From: JACZWL01 sp046756445
GTDB taxonomy: Bacteria > Pseudomonadota > Gammaproteobacteria > Steroidobacterales > Woeseiaceae
Direction of reading: 5' to 3'
Assembly (NCBI GenBank): GCA_046756445.1
Contig: JBHHWI010000058.1
Span: forward strand, 1-18,678
Length of the DNA stretch: 18,678 bases
In this document: positions 7,386 to 14,777 of the stretch, one piece after another
Position numbering within the stretch: position 1 is the first letter of the stretch
How the letters are laid out: each line of letters opens with the position of its first letter
Made by a program: the position numbers and the translations under genes
Notes under the pieces: model-generated
Told to the model about the DNA's origin: nothing
Databases searched by the model: none
The model's input: the letters and a program-made list of their open reading frames with translations, nothing else

Positions 7386-8180
7386 TCAGCTGCCCGTTTG
7401 CACGGATGAACCGGCAGCTTCGGACTTCAAATTGAATCGCTTGTAATCGAAACCGTGCTCGACGGTCGGTTTGATAACGGCGAAATAGGGGGACACATCG
7501 AAATCGCGGGGCGTGAACAGGCTGTGATGGCGGATGTGCAGGATCTCGCGCACCGATTCCCGGCACGTCTCGCATTGCTGTTCGGTGAGATGTTCGACCC
7601 GTGGCAGGATGGGATAGCCGACGGACTGAAAAGCCTGGGCTATCCGGGTCGAGCAGATGACACGTGTCGGGTCGCCGCTGCCCAGCGCCAGCATGCTCCG
7701 CCGCCATCGGTCAGGCACGGGCGGGGTCGGAATCAGATACCGCGCCAGGTCGATCACGTTCTTGAGGTCGTAGTCCATGCCTATGCTGTCGACCATGAAC
7801 CGGGCCACCCTGTCACGGTCGACTGCATCCAGGCCGGCCGGCCGGCAGATACGGGTATTGAATTGCGCATACTTGGCCAGCGGCGCGGCGATCACGCCGT
7901 TTTGCAGATCGGCTTCGATGAGTGACGGCGTATCCGGGGAAAGACCGGCGAGGTCCTCCCTGCGCCCGACGTAGATCGCGGCGTGGGACCAGGTCGACTG
8001 GGTCAGGTATTTGACGGCCGTGCTGAATCGCTGGTTGCCCTCGACCAGGATGATATCGGCCACCTGTAGCACCGATTCCAGCGTCTCAGGGGTGCTGACG
8101 GCGAAAGGTTCGTAATTCCGGGCCTTTCCGGTCAGGTATCTGACCAGTAGCGCCGTTATTTTCTGTCTAAACCAGGTCAT
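7386..8180 (-). CDS. YiiX/YebB-like NlpC/P60-type cysteine hydrolase (C92, permuted papain fold)
   Basis: The 264-residue protein contains the permuted papain-like amidase features of the YaeF/YiiX family. QSTWSHAAIYVG (61-72) carries catalytic His66; VICSTRIAQAF (175-185) carries the candidate nucleophile Cys176; GNQRFSTAVKYLT (48-60) precedes the histidine motif. Relatives are thought to act on lipid or peptide amide bonds; the substrate here is unknown. A C-terminal CETC pair (Cys203, Cys206) is additional. No signal peptide is visible, although an amphipathic N terminus (MTWFRQKITALLVRYL) could associate with membrane. I prefer the ATG at 8178-8180, which fits the family length; a GTG at 8223-8225 is in frame upstream. 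It is convergent with DUF3179. Confidence 0.85.
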   Translation of the reverse strand: MTWFRQKITALLVRYLTGKARNYEPFAVSTPETLESVLQVADIILVEGNQRFSTAVKYLTQSTWSHAAIYVGRREDLAGLSPDTPSLIEADLQNGVIAAPLAKYAQFNTRICRPAGLDAVDRDRVARFMVDSIGMDYDLKNVIDLARYLIPTPPVPDRWRRSMLALGSGDPTRVICSTRIAQAFQSVGYPILPRVEHLTEQQCETCRESVREILHIRHHSLFTPRDFDVSPYFAVIKPTVEHGFDYKRFNLKSEAAGSSVQTGS

Positions 8181-8433
8181 CGTGTCCAGGCGGGCAGCGT
8201 ACCTCACCGCCGGTAAGGCCGACACCTCCGGGATTCACGGCAAGCGAGGCTTTCCGCCGGCAGAATAGCACCGGCCGGGCGGTCAGGTACGCCCCGGGCA
8301 GGTCCTGCGCGCAAGCCGGACGACATGCGAGACCCTGCCCCGTATCGTCAAGGCAATCGGCACGCGTAACCTTACCGCGGTTTCCGCAGCCGGCGGTCGC
8401 CGCGCTCTCCCGATGCCGATTACGGCGCACCGG

Positions 8434-8754
8434 TCAGAATTCTTCAACCTGTATCTCCGGATGCTCTCTTGGCACCGCTACCCGGAACCAGATGAACGGC
8501 AGCAACGGATTGGGTAACCAGTACATCCACGCGAGGTTTCTTACGCGCCGGCCCTCTTCTAGCAACAGGTCCATCCACACGTAGAGAAACTTGTATGGGC
8601 ACAGACCGGGGACGTAATTCACACGAAACCGATCCGTCTTCAGGTATTTTCGCGCGATGTAGAAATTGCCCTCGAATGGCGTTATGCCCCAGCCGACCGG
8701 TCCTTCCGCCAGCAGGGCGCCCGTGTCCTTGTGCCTGATTCGCAAATGTTTCAT
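8434..8754 (-). CDS. Small DUF427-like protein
   Basis: The 106-residue protein starts MKHLRIRHKD and has GNFYIARKYL (29-38), LCPYKFLYVW (51-60) and an aromatic segment AWMYWLPNPLLPFIWFRVAV (75-94). The order - GN-aromatic strand, Cys-Pro about 22 residues later, then AWxY-x-PxP and a terminal RVA strand - resembles the compact beta fold of DUF427 (about 95 residues). Spacing and many residues diverge and the Trp/Tyr content is high, so this is a distant match from memory. There is no strong ribosome binding site. It lies between the thiolase operon (175-base gap upstream) and the amidase gene, same strand, and is probably transcribed on its own. Function unknown. Confidence 0.55.
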   Translation of the reverse strand: MKHLRIRHKDTGALLAEGPVGWGITPFEGNFYIARKYLKTDRFRVNYVPGLCPYKFLYVWMDLLLEEGRRVRNLAWMYWLPNPLLPFIWFRVAVPREHPEIQVEEF

Positions 8755-8883
8755 GAATTGGCCCGTGCGATGCCGGCGTTTCCTGACCCGGACATGAGGA
8801 TTCGTGACGCCGACCGGGATTCCGGCATCACTGCAATAGTCGACCGGGGCTGCCCGTCGATTATTACGCGCCGCCGGTCAGGC

Positions 8884-8921
8884 TGCGGCAAGCCGCCCAA
8901 ACCAAGGGCTCGCTGTTTGGG
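8884..8921 (-). terminator. Candidate hairpins downstream of the thiolase gene
   Basis: Nine bases past the thiolase stop, CCCAAAC (8896-8902) and GTTTGGG (8915-8921) form a perfect 7-pair inverted repeat with a 12-base loop. It is followed in the minus direction by a second small dyad, GCGGC-AA-GCCGC (8884-8895). No T-run follows, so termination would have to be rho-assisted or the hairpins only protect the 3' end of the operon mRNA. The remainder of the 8755-8929 gap shows no supported gene. Confidence 0.4.
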
Positions 8922-8929
8922 AAATTCGC

Positions 8930-10186
8930 TCAAGTACGTTCGAGTAACATTGCGACTGCCGTAGCCCCTGCGCCGCAGATGCTGACGAGGCCGTAACGCG
9001 CGTCGCGCCGCTTCAACTCGTTGGCAAGTGTTGTGACGATGCGCGCGCCTGTAGCAGCGAACGGATGACCGACCGCAATCGAGCTGCCCAGCGGATTCAG
9101 TATATCGCGGTCGACGCGACCGATGGCCGGCCCCTCCCAGCCCTGCTCCCAGGCCTTGAGGTTGGAAGCCACCTGGCCGCCGAATGCCTCGTGCATTTCG
9201 ATAATGTCGATGTCATCGAGCGTCAGTCCGTTTCTCTCGAGCAGCCTCGGCACGGCGACACCCGGGCCCATCAGCAAACCGTCCTTCGGGTCGATGCCCA
9301 CGCTGATGAAGTCCCTGATGGTCGCGAGCGGCTCGTGGCCGAGTTTGCGTGCGCGTTCGTCGGACATCAACACGACGGAGGCGGCGCCGTCAGTCAGCGG
9401 ACTGGAATTGCCGGCGGTTATCGTTCCGGTTTCGGTTCGGTCAAAAACCGGAGGCAGCTTGGCAAGCGCTTCGAGGCTCGTGTCCGGGCGAATCAACAGG
9501 TCACGATCGATGCCGCGCAGCGGATGGATCTCGGCCCTGAGCCGGCCGTCTTGTGTAGCCTGATGGGCATTCACGTGGCTCCGATACGCGATCGAGTCCT
9601 GCTCTTCGCGCGAGATTTGCCATTCCTTGACCGTGATCTCGGTGTGCTCGCCCATCGTCAAACCGGTGGACGGCTCCGCAATTCCGTAAGACCATGGTCT
9701 GAAGTCTTTGGGCCGCAATTTCGACAATGTCCTGATGCGACCGGCCAGGGTTTTCTCCCGGTCGGCATCCAGAAAAATGCGGCCGGCCCGTTTGGTAAAC
9801 AGCACGGGCGGATTCGACATGGACTCGACGCCACCCGCGATGCCGGTATCGGCGCGACCGAGCGCAATGGCGTCATGCACGGCAGCGATCGCCGACGTTC
9901 CACTGATGCAGTTGTCGGTAACCGTCAGCGCCCGCACCTCCGAGGGCAGTTCGCTGGCGAATCCGACTTCGCGAGCGAGGTGCGGAATGGACGGATCGAC
10001 GATCACCGTGCCATACACGAGCTGGTCGACGGCGCCCGGATCGAGATCGAGCTTCTCCAATGCGCCGTTCACAGAGTGGGTAGCCAGGTCCAGGGCCGAG
10101 AAATGTTTCAGCGCCGTCCCTGCTTTTGCGAAGGGCGTTCGCGCGCCACCGACGATGACGACTCTGTTTCTCGTTTCACGATTCAT
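8930..10186 (-). CDS. Acetyl-CoA C-acyltransferase (thiolase), FadI-like
   Basis: The 418-residue thiolase has the acylated nucleophile Cys93 (TDNCISGTSA), His374 in NPLGSSIAVGHPFAATG, and the proton-shuttling Cys404 in SICGAGATA. The NEAF-type motif appears as MHEAFGGQVA. The VVIVGGARTPF opening and FadI-like length suggest the last step of fatty-acid beta-oxidation (3-ketoacyl-CoA plus CoA to acetyl-CoA), although acetoacetyl-CoA synthesis is chemically possible. The ATG at 10184-10186 has AGGAG 7-8 bases upstream and lies 18 bases after the flavoprotein stop, so it is the distal gene of a three-gene operon. No FadJ-type partner is nearby, unlike the usual fadIJ pair. Confidence is high for thiolase, moderate for the FadI subtype. 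Confidence 0.93.
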   Translation of the reverse strand: MNRETRNRVVIVGGARTPFAKAGTALKHFSALDLATHSVNGALEKLDLDPGAVDQLVYGTVIVDPSIPHLAREVGFASELPSEVRALTVTDNCISGTSAIAAVHDAIALGRADTGIAGGVESMSNPPVLFTKRAGRIFLDADREKTLAGRIRTLSKLRPKDFRPWSYGIAEPSTGLTMGEHTEITVKEWQISREEQDSIAYRSHVNAHQATQDGRLRAEIHPLRGIDRDLLIRPDTSLEALAKLPPVFDRTETGTITAGNSSPLTDGAASVVLMSDERARKLGHEPLATIRDFISVGIDPKDGLLMGPGVAVPRLLERNGLTLDDIDIIEMHEAFGGQVASNLKAWEQGWEGPAIGRVDRDILNPLGSSIAVGHPFAATGARIVTTLANELKRRDARYGLVSICGAGATAVAMLLERT

Positions 10187-10204
10187 TGCTTTGCTCCTAT
10201 TGAG

Positions 10205-11611
10205 TCAGGCGGCCCGCAGCAGGCGCTGGTTGAGGCGGGCATGGGCATCGCGCAATGCAGTGCGCAATCCTTCCTCGATGACCGGGTGATAAAAGGGCAT
10301 GTCGAGCATCCGGCCGACGGTCAGTCCCGACTGGTGCGCCCACGCCAGGAGGTGGCCTATGTGTTCAGCCCGCGGGCCGAACATTTCGGCGCCGAGCAAG
10401 CGGCCGTCTCCGGCATCTGCGTAAACGCGGAGCAGGCCCTGGTTTTTCAGCATGACGCGGCTGCGTCCCTGGTCCTCGAACGAGACTTCGCCGATCACAA
10501 CGTCCTGTTCGGACAGCTCGCTGAAGCGGCTGCCGACCATGGCGATCTGCGGATCGGAGAAAACAATGGCCAGGGGCGTGCGTCTCAAGCCCGCCTGCAC
10601 GTTCGGATACCGTCCGGCGTTAGCGCCCGCGATAAACCCCTCGTCCGCCGCTTCATGCAGCAAGGCGTGATCGTTGTTGGCGTCACCGGCGATGAAGACG
10701 TGAGAATCGCCGATTCTCAACGTGCCCCTGTCGAACCGGGGTACGCCACGCTCGTCGAGCGGCAGGCCGGTGTTTTCCAGGCCGAGCCCCGAGACATTCG
10801 GTGAACGCCCGGTGGCCGCGATGACGAAGTCCACGACCGCAGTGCGGTTCCGTCCCTCGTTATCGACGTAGTCGATGGAGACGGCATTCTTCAATCGCTT
10901 CATGCTCCGCACGTCGGCGTCGGCATCGAGAGTGAACTCGCTCGCGAAAGTCGCCGCGGCATAGTGCATGACCGCGGGATCGGTGAGCGGACCCACCTGC
11001 CCGCCGAGTCCGAACATCAGCACTTCGACGCCGAGGCGGGAAAGCGCCTGCCCGAGCTCCAGCCCGATGACGCCGGGACCGAAGACGGCCACGGATTTCG
11101 GCAGGTCCTGCCAGTCGAAGATATCGTCGTTGACGAGAAGCCGGTCGCCGAGCTCTCTGAAGAAACCGGGATAAGTCGGCGTCGAGCCGCTTGCGATGAC
11201 AATGCGCCTTGCGTCGACGATGGTGTGACCGTCAATCTGTAGCCTGTGGTCATCGAGGAAACGCGCGTAGCCGCGTATGCGTTGTGACTCGGGAATGCCT
11301 TCCACGCCATCGACCACGAAGCCGACAAAACGGTCCCGTTCGCGACGGACGCGGTCCATGACCGCCACGCCGTCGATGTCGACAGCGCCGGTACTGATGC
11401 CGAACCCGGGAGCCTGATGGACTGCATGTGCAGCTTCGGCGGCAGCGATCAGCAGCTTGCTGGGCATGCATCCGACGCGGGCACAGGTGGTGCCGTAAGG
11501 GCCGCCCTCGATCAGGACGACGCTGTCGGTCCATTCTCTGGCCGCCCGAAAGGCGCGCAGGCCGGCGGAGCCCGCGCCGATGACGGCGACGTCGACACGA
11601 CGGTTTTTCAT
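10205..11611 (-). CDS. Dihydrolipoyl dehydrogenase-like FAD/NAD disulfide oxidoreductase
   Basis: The 468-residue protein has an FAD loop (VIGAGSAG, 10-17), redox disulfide CARVGCMPSK (Cys43, Cys48), an NAD-binding loop (FGPGVIGLELG), and the C-terminal interface motif HPVIEEGL with His442 and Glu447, matching the His-Glu dyad of dihydrolipoamide dehydrogenase rather than mercuric reductase. It would transfer electrons between NAD(P)H and a dithiol substrate. Its ATG (11609-11611) overlaps the glutaredoxin TGA as ATGA, with AGGGAG about 8 bases upstream, so the two are translationally coupled. No 2-oxoacid dehydrogenase E1/E2 genes are nearby, so lipoamide may not be the substrate; reduction of the adjacent glutaredoxin is a reasonable inference. 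Confidence 0.9.
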   Translation of the reverse strand: MKNRRVDVAVIGAGSAGLRAFRAAREWTDSVVLIEGGPYGTTCARVGCMPSKLLIAAAEAAHAVHQAPGFGISTGAVDIDGVAVMDRVRRERDRFVGFVVDGVEGIPESQRIRGYARFLDDHRLQIDGHTIVDARRIVIASGSTPTYPGFFRELGDRLLVNDDIFDWQDLPKSVAVFGPGVIGLELGQALSRLGVEVLMFGLGGQVGPLTDPAVMHYAAATFASEFTLDADADVRSMKRLKNAVSIDYVDNEGRNRTAVVDFVIAATGRSPNVSGLGLENTGLPLDERGVPRFDRGTLRIGDSHVFIAGDANNDHALLHEAADEGFIAGANAGRYPNVQAGLRRTPLAIVFSDPQIAMVGSRFSELSEQDVVIGEVSFEDQGRSRVMLKNQGLLRVYADAGDGRLLGAEMFGPRAEHIGHLLAWAHQSGLTVGRMLDMPFYHPVIEEGLRTALRDAHARLNQRLLRAA

Positions 11612-11883
11612 GCGGATTCTCCCTGCGCTTCCCCGGACAGGAGCGGGTCCAGTTGGCCGTGCCTGTCCGCGGCGACCAGCTCGTCGTGGCCGCCGAGGTG
11701 AGCGTCGTCAATGAAGATCTGGGGCACCGTGTGCCGTTCGGAGCGAATGGTCATCTCCAGCTCTCGCACGGCGTCGGTGGTGACGTCGATCTCCTCGTAG
11801 CCGACGCCCCGTCGATCCAGGAGGGCCTTGGCGCGGGCGCAATACGGGCACCAGCTCTTGGTGTAAATCTCTACTTTTGCCAT
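11608..11883 (-). CDS. grxC: Glutaredoxin 3 family protein
   Basis: The 91-residue glutaredoxin has active site CPYC (Cys12, Cys15) after the strand VEIYTKSW, the TVPQIFID cis-proline segment (about 52-59) and a GG-HDEL motif that helps bind glutathione. It reduces protein disulfides and glutathione mixed disulfides in the cytosol. AGGTGG lies about 7 bases before the ATG. It is the first gene of the grx - flavoprotein - thiolase operon, divergent from the AraC regulator, and its stop overlaps the next start. The C-terminal tail (LSGEAQGESA) is slightly longer than usual. Confidence 0.93.
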   Translation of the reverse strand: MAKVEIYTKSWCPYCARAKALLDRRGVGYEEIDVTTDAVRELEMTIRSERHTVPQIFIDDAHLGGHDELVAADRHGQLDPLLSGEAQGESA

Positions 11884-12017
11884 CGAATTCCACCTCGTCT
11901 GTGAGTCTGTGATGTGTACAGTACGGCCAATTCGCTATTCAATCTATATGTGAAAATGTTGATTTAATGTATCAATCGTCTATCATATAGCCACATTGGA
12001 AGATCACGGAGCGATCC
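11884..12017. promoter_or_regulatory. Divergent promoter region between the grx operon and the AraC regulator
   Basis: This AT-rich 134-base gap is the shared control region. For the regulator (plus strand) TTGATT (11959-11964) and TATCAT (11981-11986), 16 bases apart, form a good sigma-70-type promoter, followed by CGGAG (12007-12011) 6 bases before its ATG. A dyad TTGAT-N7-ATCAA (11959-11975) overlaps the -35 box and is a candidate operator. Near the grx start there is a direct repeat, TCTGTGA, at 11898-11904 and 11906-11912 (period 8). No equally clear minus-strand promoter was found. Confidence 0.5.
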
Positions 12018-12872
12018 ATGGAAGTCCTGAGCGACATCCTGAAATCCATGCGCGTGGAAGGCAGCGTGTACTTCTGCGACCACCTGGAGGCGCCCTGGTC
12101 CATGGACTTCAAGGACACCAAATCAGCCAGTTTTCACCTCGTCCGCCGGGGTGAATGCTGGGTCACGGCAGGGGACCAGACGGACCGTCTGGGGCCGGGC
12201 GACCTGGTGTTCATCGAGCCCGGCCGGGATCATGTGCTGGCGAGCCACGCGCAAGGAGACGCCCCGCCGACGGGCGGAGCGGGGACACTGTTGCTCTGCG
12301 GATATTGCGACTTTGCAGAGGACACCCTGACGCCGCTGCTGGAGGTCTTCCCTTCCCTGACCATCGTCCGGGAAGAGGAGTTCCTGAAGCACCCGTGGCT
12401 ACGGAGTACGCTGGATCAACTGAGCACCGAGTATCTTGCGCAACAACCGGGCTCGGAGCTGGTGGTGAACAAACTGACGGAGATCGTTCTCGTCGAGCTG
12501 ATCCGGATCAACTTCGGCCGCGGCGAGCAGGGCCGGTTCATGGCGGCATTGTCGGACAAACGGATCGCCAGGGCACTGCAGCAACTGCACAACAACCCTC
12601 ACACGGCATGGACGCTCGACAAGCTGGCCGGGAGAGTCGGCATGTCCCGGGCCGCATTCGCCAAACGATTCAGGGAGCTCGTGGGCCATCCCATGTTCGA
12701 GTATCTGACGATGTTGCGCATCCAACGCGCCAAGGAGCTGTTACGGGAAAGCATGCTTCCGCTCTATGAGGTCGCGAGCCGGGTGGGGTACGAGTCCGAT
12801 CTGGCGTTCGCCAAGACGTTCAAGAAGCACACGGGCACCACACCGACCCGGTACCGAAAGGGAGCCGAATGA
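12018..12872 (+). CDS. AraC family transcriptional regulator with N-terminal cupin domain
   Basis: The 284-residue regulator has an N-terminal cupin-type sensory domain (about 10-165) and two C-terminal helix-turn-helix units. The first, around residues 198-220, is TLDKLAGRVGMSRAAFAKRF; the second, around 250-275, includes LYEVASRVGYESDLAFAKTF. The ending TPTRYRK is characteristic of the family. The sensory domain contains Cys20, Cys47 and a CGYC pair (Cys94, Cys97). CGGAG lies 6 bases before the ATG. Divergent orientation to the glutaredoxin-flavoprotein-thiolase operon suggests it controls that operon. Sensing redox state or an electrophile through the cysteines is inference; cupin AraC proteins more often bind small metabolites. 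Confidence 0.92.
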   Translation: MEVLSDILKSMRVEGSVYFCDHLEAPWSMDFKDTKSASFHLVRRGECWVTAGDQTDRLGPGDLVFIEPGRDHVLASHAQGDAPPTGGAGTLLLCGYCDFAEDTLTPLLEVFPSLTIVREEEFLKHPWLRSTLDQLSTEYLAQQPGSELVVNKLTEIVLVELIRINFGRGEQGRFMAALSDKRIARALQQLHNNPHTAWTLDKLAGRVGMSRAAFAKRFRELVGHPMFEYLTMLRIQRAKELLRESMLPLYEVASRVGYESDLAFAKTFKKHTGTTPTRYRKGAE

Positions 12873-12933
12873 GCCGGCTATTCTGGCCTGTAATCGATTC
12901 GGGCAGTCGGCTAACGTTGTTGCAGCCTGAAAG

Positions 12934-12947
12934 ACAGCTTGAGCTGT
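12934..12947. repeat. Inverted repeat downstream of the AraC gene
   Basis: ACAGCT (12934-12939) and AGCTGT (12942-12947) flank a 2-base centre 62 bases after the AraC stop. No T-run follows, so it is not a standard terminator. The rest of the gap to 13006 contains no supported gene. Confidence 0.3.
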
Positions 12948-13006
12948 GATGATTGGTACCGGATCAGACAACCGGTGCTCGATAGCCCCGGGAACGGAGT
13001 GACTGC

Positions 13007-13312
13007 TTATTTGGCGTCAGATTGCTCCGTCGCTTGCTCATTGTCGACATTCGGCATCGCAGGCATTACGACTGTTGATCCTGCCGAGATGAACTTTGGA
13101 GACAAACGATTTGCTTCTGATGTTTCCGTGTGCTCCCGAGGCCGCAAGACGAAGAGCGCCAAACCGTATGCACAGCAGGAGCACCCAACTACGAAGTAAG
13201 TTAAGGCCAGTGAATACTCAAAGCCCAGATACAGTCCGGCTGCGTTGAACAACAGGCCCAACAAGAACCACACCATCGGAAGTCTTTCGAAGACTATGGT
13301 AAATAGCCGCAT
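13007..13312 (-). CDS. Small two-TM membrane protein, hypothetical
   Basis: The 101-residue protein starts MRLFTIVFERLPMVW and has two hydrophobic segments (about 13-30 and 36-57) joined by a short turn (GFEYS), followed by a charged then polar C-terminal tail with prolines and acidic residues. It looks like an inner-membrane hairpin protein with both ends on the same side. I think I have seen similar short proteins in gammaproteobacteria but cannot assign a family or role. The ATG at 13310-13312 was chosen because GAGG lies about 8 bases upstream; the frame stays open 26 codons further. Base composition (61 of 120 G+C at 13021-13140) is lower than in its neighbours. It stands alone. Confidence 0.65.
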   Translation of the reverse strand: MRLFTIVFERLPMVWFLLGLLFNAAGLYLGFEYSLALTYFVVGCSCCAYGLALFVLRPREHTETSEANRLSPKFISAGSTVVMPAMPNVDNEQATEQSDAK

Positions 13313-13496
13313 GACTTGCCTCACCGGTTGAATATGATCTATCCAGATCCAGAATATGCGCGCAAAGCCGTGTGACATATGTGGTGTCATTCACAAAAAG
13401 AGTTTTCTTGCTCCTGGTCAGGGATTGAACTGAGAACCACTTCACGTATTTCGGGCTCAGCCGAGAGATGGTCTGACACCGGCTGTACGGTAGGTT
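13313..13496. other. Lower-GC intergenic region with weak hairpins and a tRNA-3'-end-like fragment
   Basis: This 184-base gap follows the beta-barrel stop. On the minus strand an inverted repeat CAGCCG/CGGCTG (13458-13463 and 13480-13485, 16-base loop) comes first, then CAGTTCAATCCCTGACC (within 13409-13438), which resembles a tRNA T-loop and acceptor end, then AGGAG-N8-CTCTT followed by a short T-run near 13395-13415, a weak terminator candidate for the envelope operon. No matching tRNA 5' half is visible, so no tRNA gene is called. Confidence 0.3.
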
Positions 13497-14687
13497 CTAG
13501 TAATACCAGCTCAGTTGCAGCTCAATGTAGTCGTCTCGCTCGATGGTATACAGGACCTCGTTGGGTCTGCTGTTGGTAAATGATCGGATTCGCAGTTCGG
13601 CACTCAGGCTGTCACCGAAGCGGCGCGCGGCTTCGACATTCACGAAGAGTTCGCGGGTGTCGGTATCGATGGCGATGCCTGCGAGCACGCTGGTGTCGTT
13701 CGCGTCGTTGAGCGCGAGCCTGGTGCCGACGAACACGTCGTTGTCGAATGCCGTCGGCGGCGCGTCTTCGTCGCGGCCGTCGTAGAGCAGCTCGACCAGT
13801 ACACCGACGTCGGCGGCGCCGCCACGCACGCCATAGAAGGTGTACTCCAGGCCGCCGACCGCGGCGAGGAACGAGTCGCTTCGGGTATCGCGTCCGATGG
13901 CTTCGAACTTCCACAGCCAGGCGTCGCGTGTGTACTGGAGATCCAGGCCTGCCTGTGTCATCTGCTCATAGACGGGTGTCAGGCGATCGCCTTGCGGGGC
14001 AATCCTGAAGCGCGGTTCCCTGGACGTGCCCTCGAACAGGTGGGCGCCGATGTCGACATCGCCGATGTAATGGCTGTAACGAAACGCGGCGTCTACGTGG
14101 CTCTTCTCGGCCGCCGACTCGTAGATCGCGTGATCATCGTCGATCGGAAGCGGTGCACGGAATCGGCCATCGACGCCGGGAAAGGTGCGCTCGCGAAACC
14201 ACGGCAGCAGGTAGAATTCGAAGCGGCCGTAATCGCGCTGCAGATTGAAGTTCACCATCGGCTGGCCGAGTTTGTCCTCCTGATCGATGTCCTCGACCAG
14301 GTCGGTCTGGTTTATGACATCGACCAGGTGGCGGGATTCCGTCACGCCCCAGAACACCTTGTTGACGCCGATGACGACGTCCCAGCTCTCGCGCTCATAG
14401 CCCCAGTAGGCCTCGCGCAGGTCCGCGTGCGAGCGCTCGCTGTCGGCAAGGTCGGCGCGGGCGAAGCCGACGATGCTGACACGCTGGTCTCCTTCGTCGT
14501 TTCGCCAGTAGAACTCGGGCTGCAGCATCAGAGAAAGGTTGTGGCCGTCCTGCTCCGGATAACGGGCGTCCAGCCAGAACGCCTGGGTATCGAATCCAAC
14601 GAACCCGGTAACGTCCCATTCGCCGGCTATCGACGGCAAGGCCGTCAGAATGGCGACAAATGCAAATGTGTTTCTTATTGCGTTCAT
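13497..14687 (-). CDS. Outer-membrane beta-barrel protein (DUF1302-like)
   Basis: The 396-residue protein has a signal peptide (1-22, ending PSIAG) and then alternating amphipathic strands rich in Tyr, Trp and Phe, ending with the terminal aromatic LQLSWYY expected of BAM-inserted barrels. The late strands, LLYDGRDEDAP and NDVFVGTRLALND, resemble barrels of the DUF1302 group that accompany RND exporters; this is from memory. It begins 88 bases after the stop of the RND-LolA-like gene on the same strand, with a weak ribosome binding site inside a region of secondary structure. Context suggests it is the outer-membrane partner or receptor of that pump. No TolC-like coiled coil is present, so it is not a classical efflux duct. 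Confidence 0.8.
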   Translation of the reverse strand: MNAIRNTFAFVAILTALPSIAGEWDVTGFVGFDTQAFWLDARYPEQDGHNLSLMLQPEFYWRNDEGDQRVSIVGFARADLADSERSHADLREAYWGYERESWDVVIGVNKVFWGVTESRHLVDVINQTDLVEDIDQEDKLGQPMVNFNLQRDYGRFEFYLLPWFRERTFPGVDGRFRAPLPIDDDHAIYESAAEKSHVDAAFRYSHYIGDVDIGAHLFEGTSREPRFRIAPQGDRLTPVYEQMTQAGLDLQYTRDAWLWKFEAIGRDTRSDSFLAAVGGLEYTFYGVRGGAADVGVLVELLYDGRDEDAPPTAFDNDVFVGTRLALNDANDTSVLAGIAIDTDTRELFVNVEAARRFGDSLSAELRIRSFTNSRPNEVLYTIERDDYIELQLSWYY

Positions 14688-14699
14688 GCGGTATCCGAA

Positions 14700-14777
14700 G
14701 AGTCAGCGCCTGCCTGCGTTGCGGAGCGACAAGGGCCGATTCGCGGACAGGCGGCCTGCATGTGTGATCGCTGACTC
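14700..14777 (-). repeat. 9-base inverted repeat bridging the RND-LolA stop and the barrel start
   Basis: GAGTCAGCG (14700-14708) and CGCTGACTC (14769-14777) are perfect complements separated by 60 bases. One arm overlaps the stop codon of the RND-LolA gene; the other ends 13 bases before the barrel ATG. In mRNA they would close a loop over nearly the whole intercistronic region, with internal CCTGC/GCAGG-type pairings available. It could couple termination and initiation or tune barrel expression. Confidence 0.45.

Noticed and set aside
8167..8430. Possible 87-residue minus-strand protein between the amidase and the DUF427-like gene
   Set aside because: Composition is random-like, there is no ribosome binding site, and it overlaps the amidase start. 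The 8181-8433 gap is left without a gene.
9065..10804. 579-codon plus-strand frame spanning the thiolase and flavoprotein genes
   Set aside because: It crosses two well-defined genes in antisense and shows no family resemblance; long open antisense frames are expected from the codon bias here.
10205..11611. Mercuric reductase identity for the Lpd-like flavoprotein
   Set aside because: It lacks an N-terminal metal-binding domain and C-terminal vicinal cysteines, and it has the HPxxxE dyad of dihydrolipoyl dehydrogenases.
13409..13438. Complete tRNA gene
   Set aside because: Only a T-loop/acceptor-like segment is present; no complementary 5' acceptor, D arm or anticodon arm could be found upstream on the minus strand.
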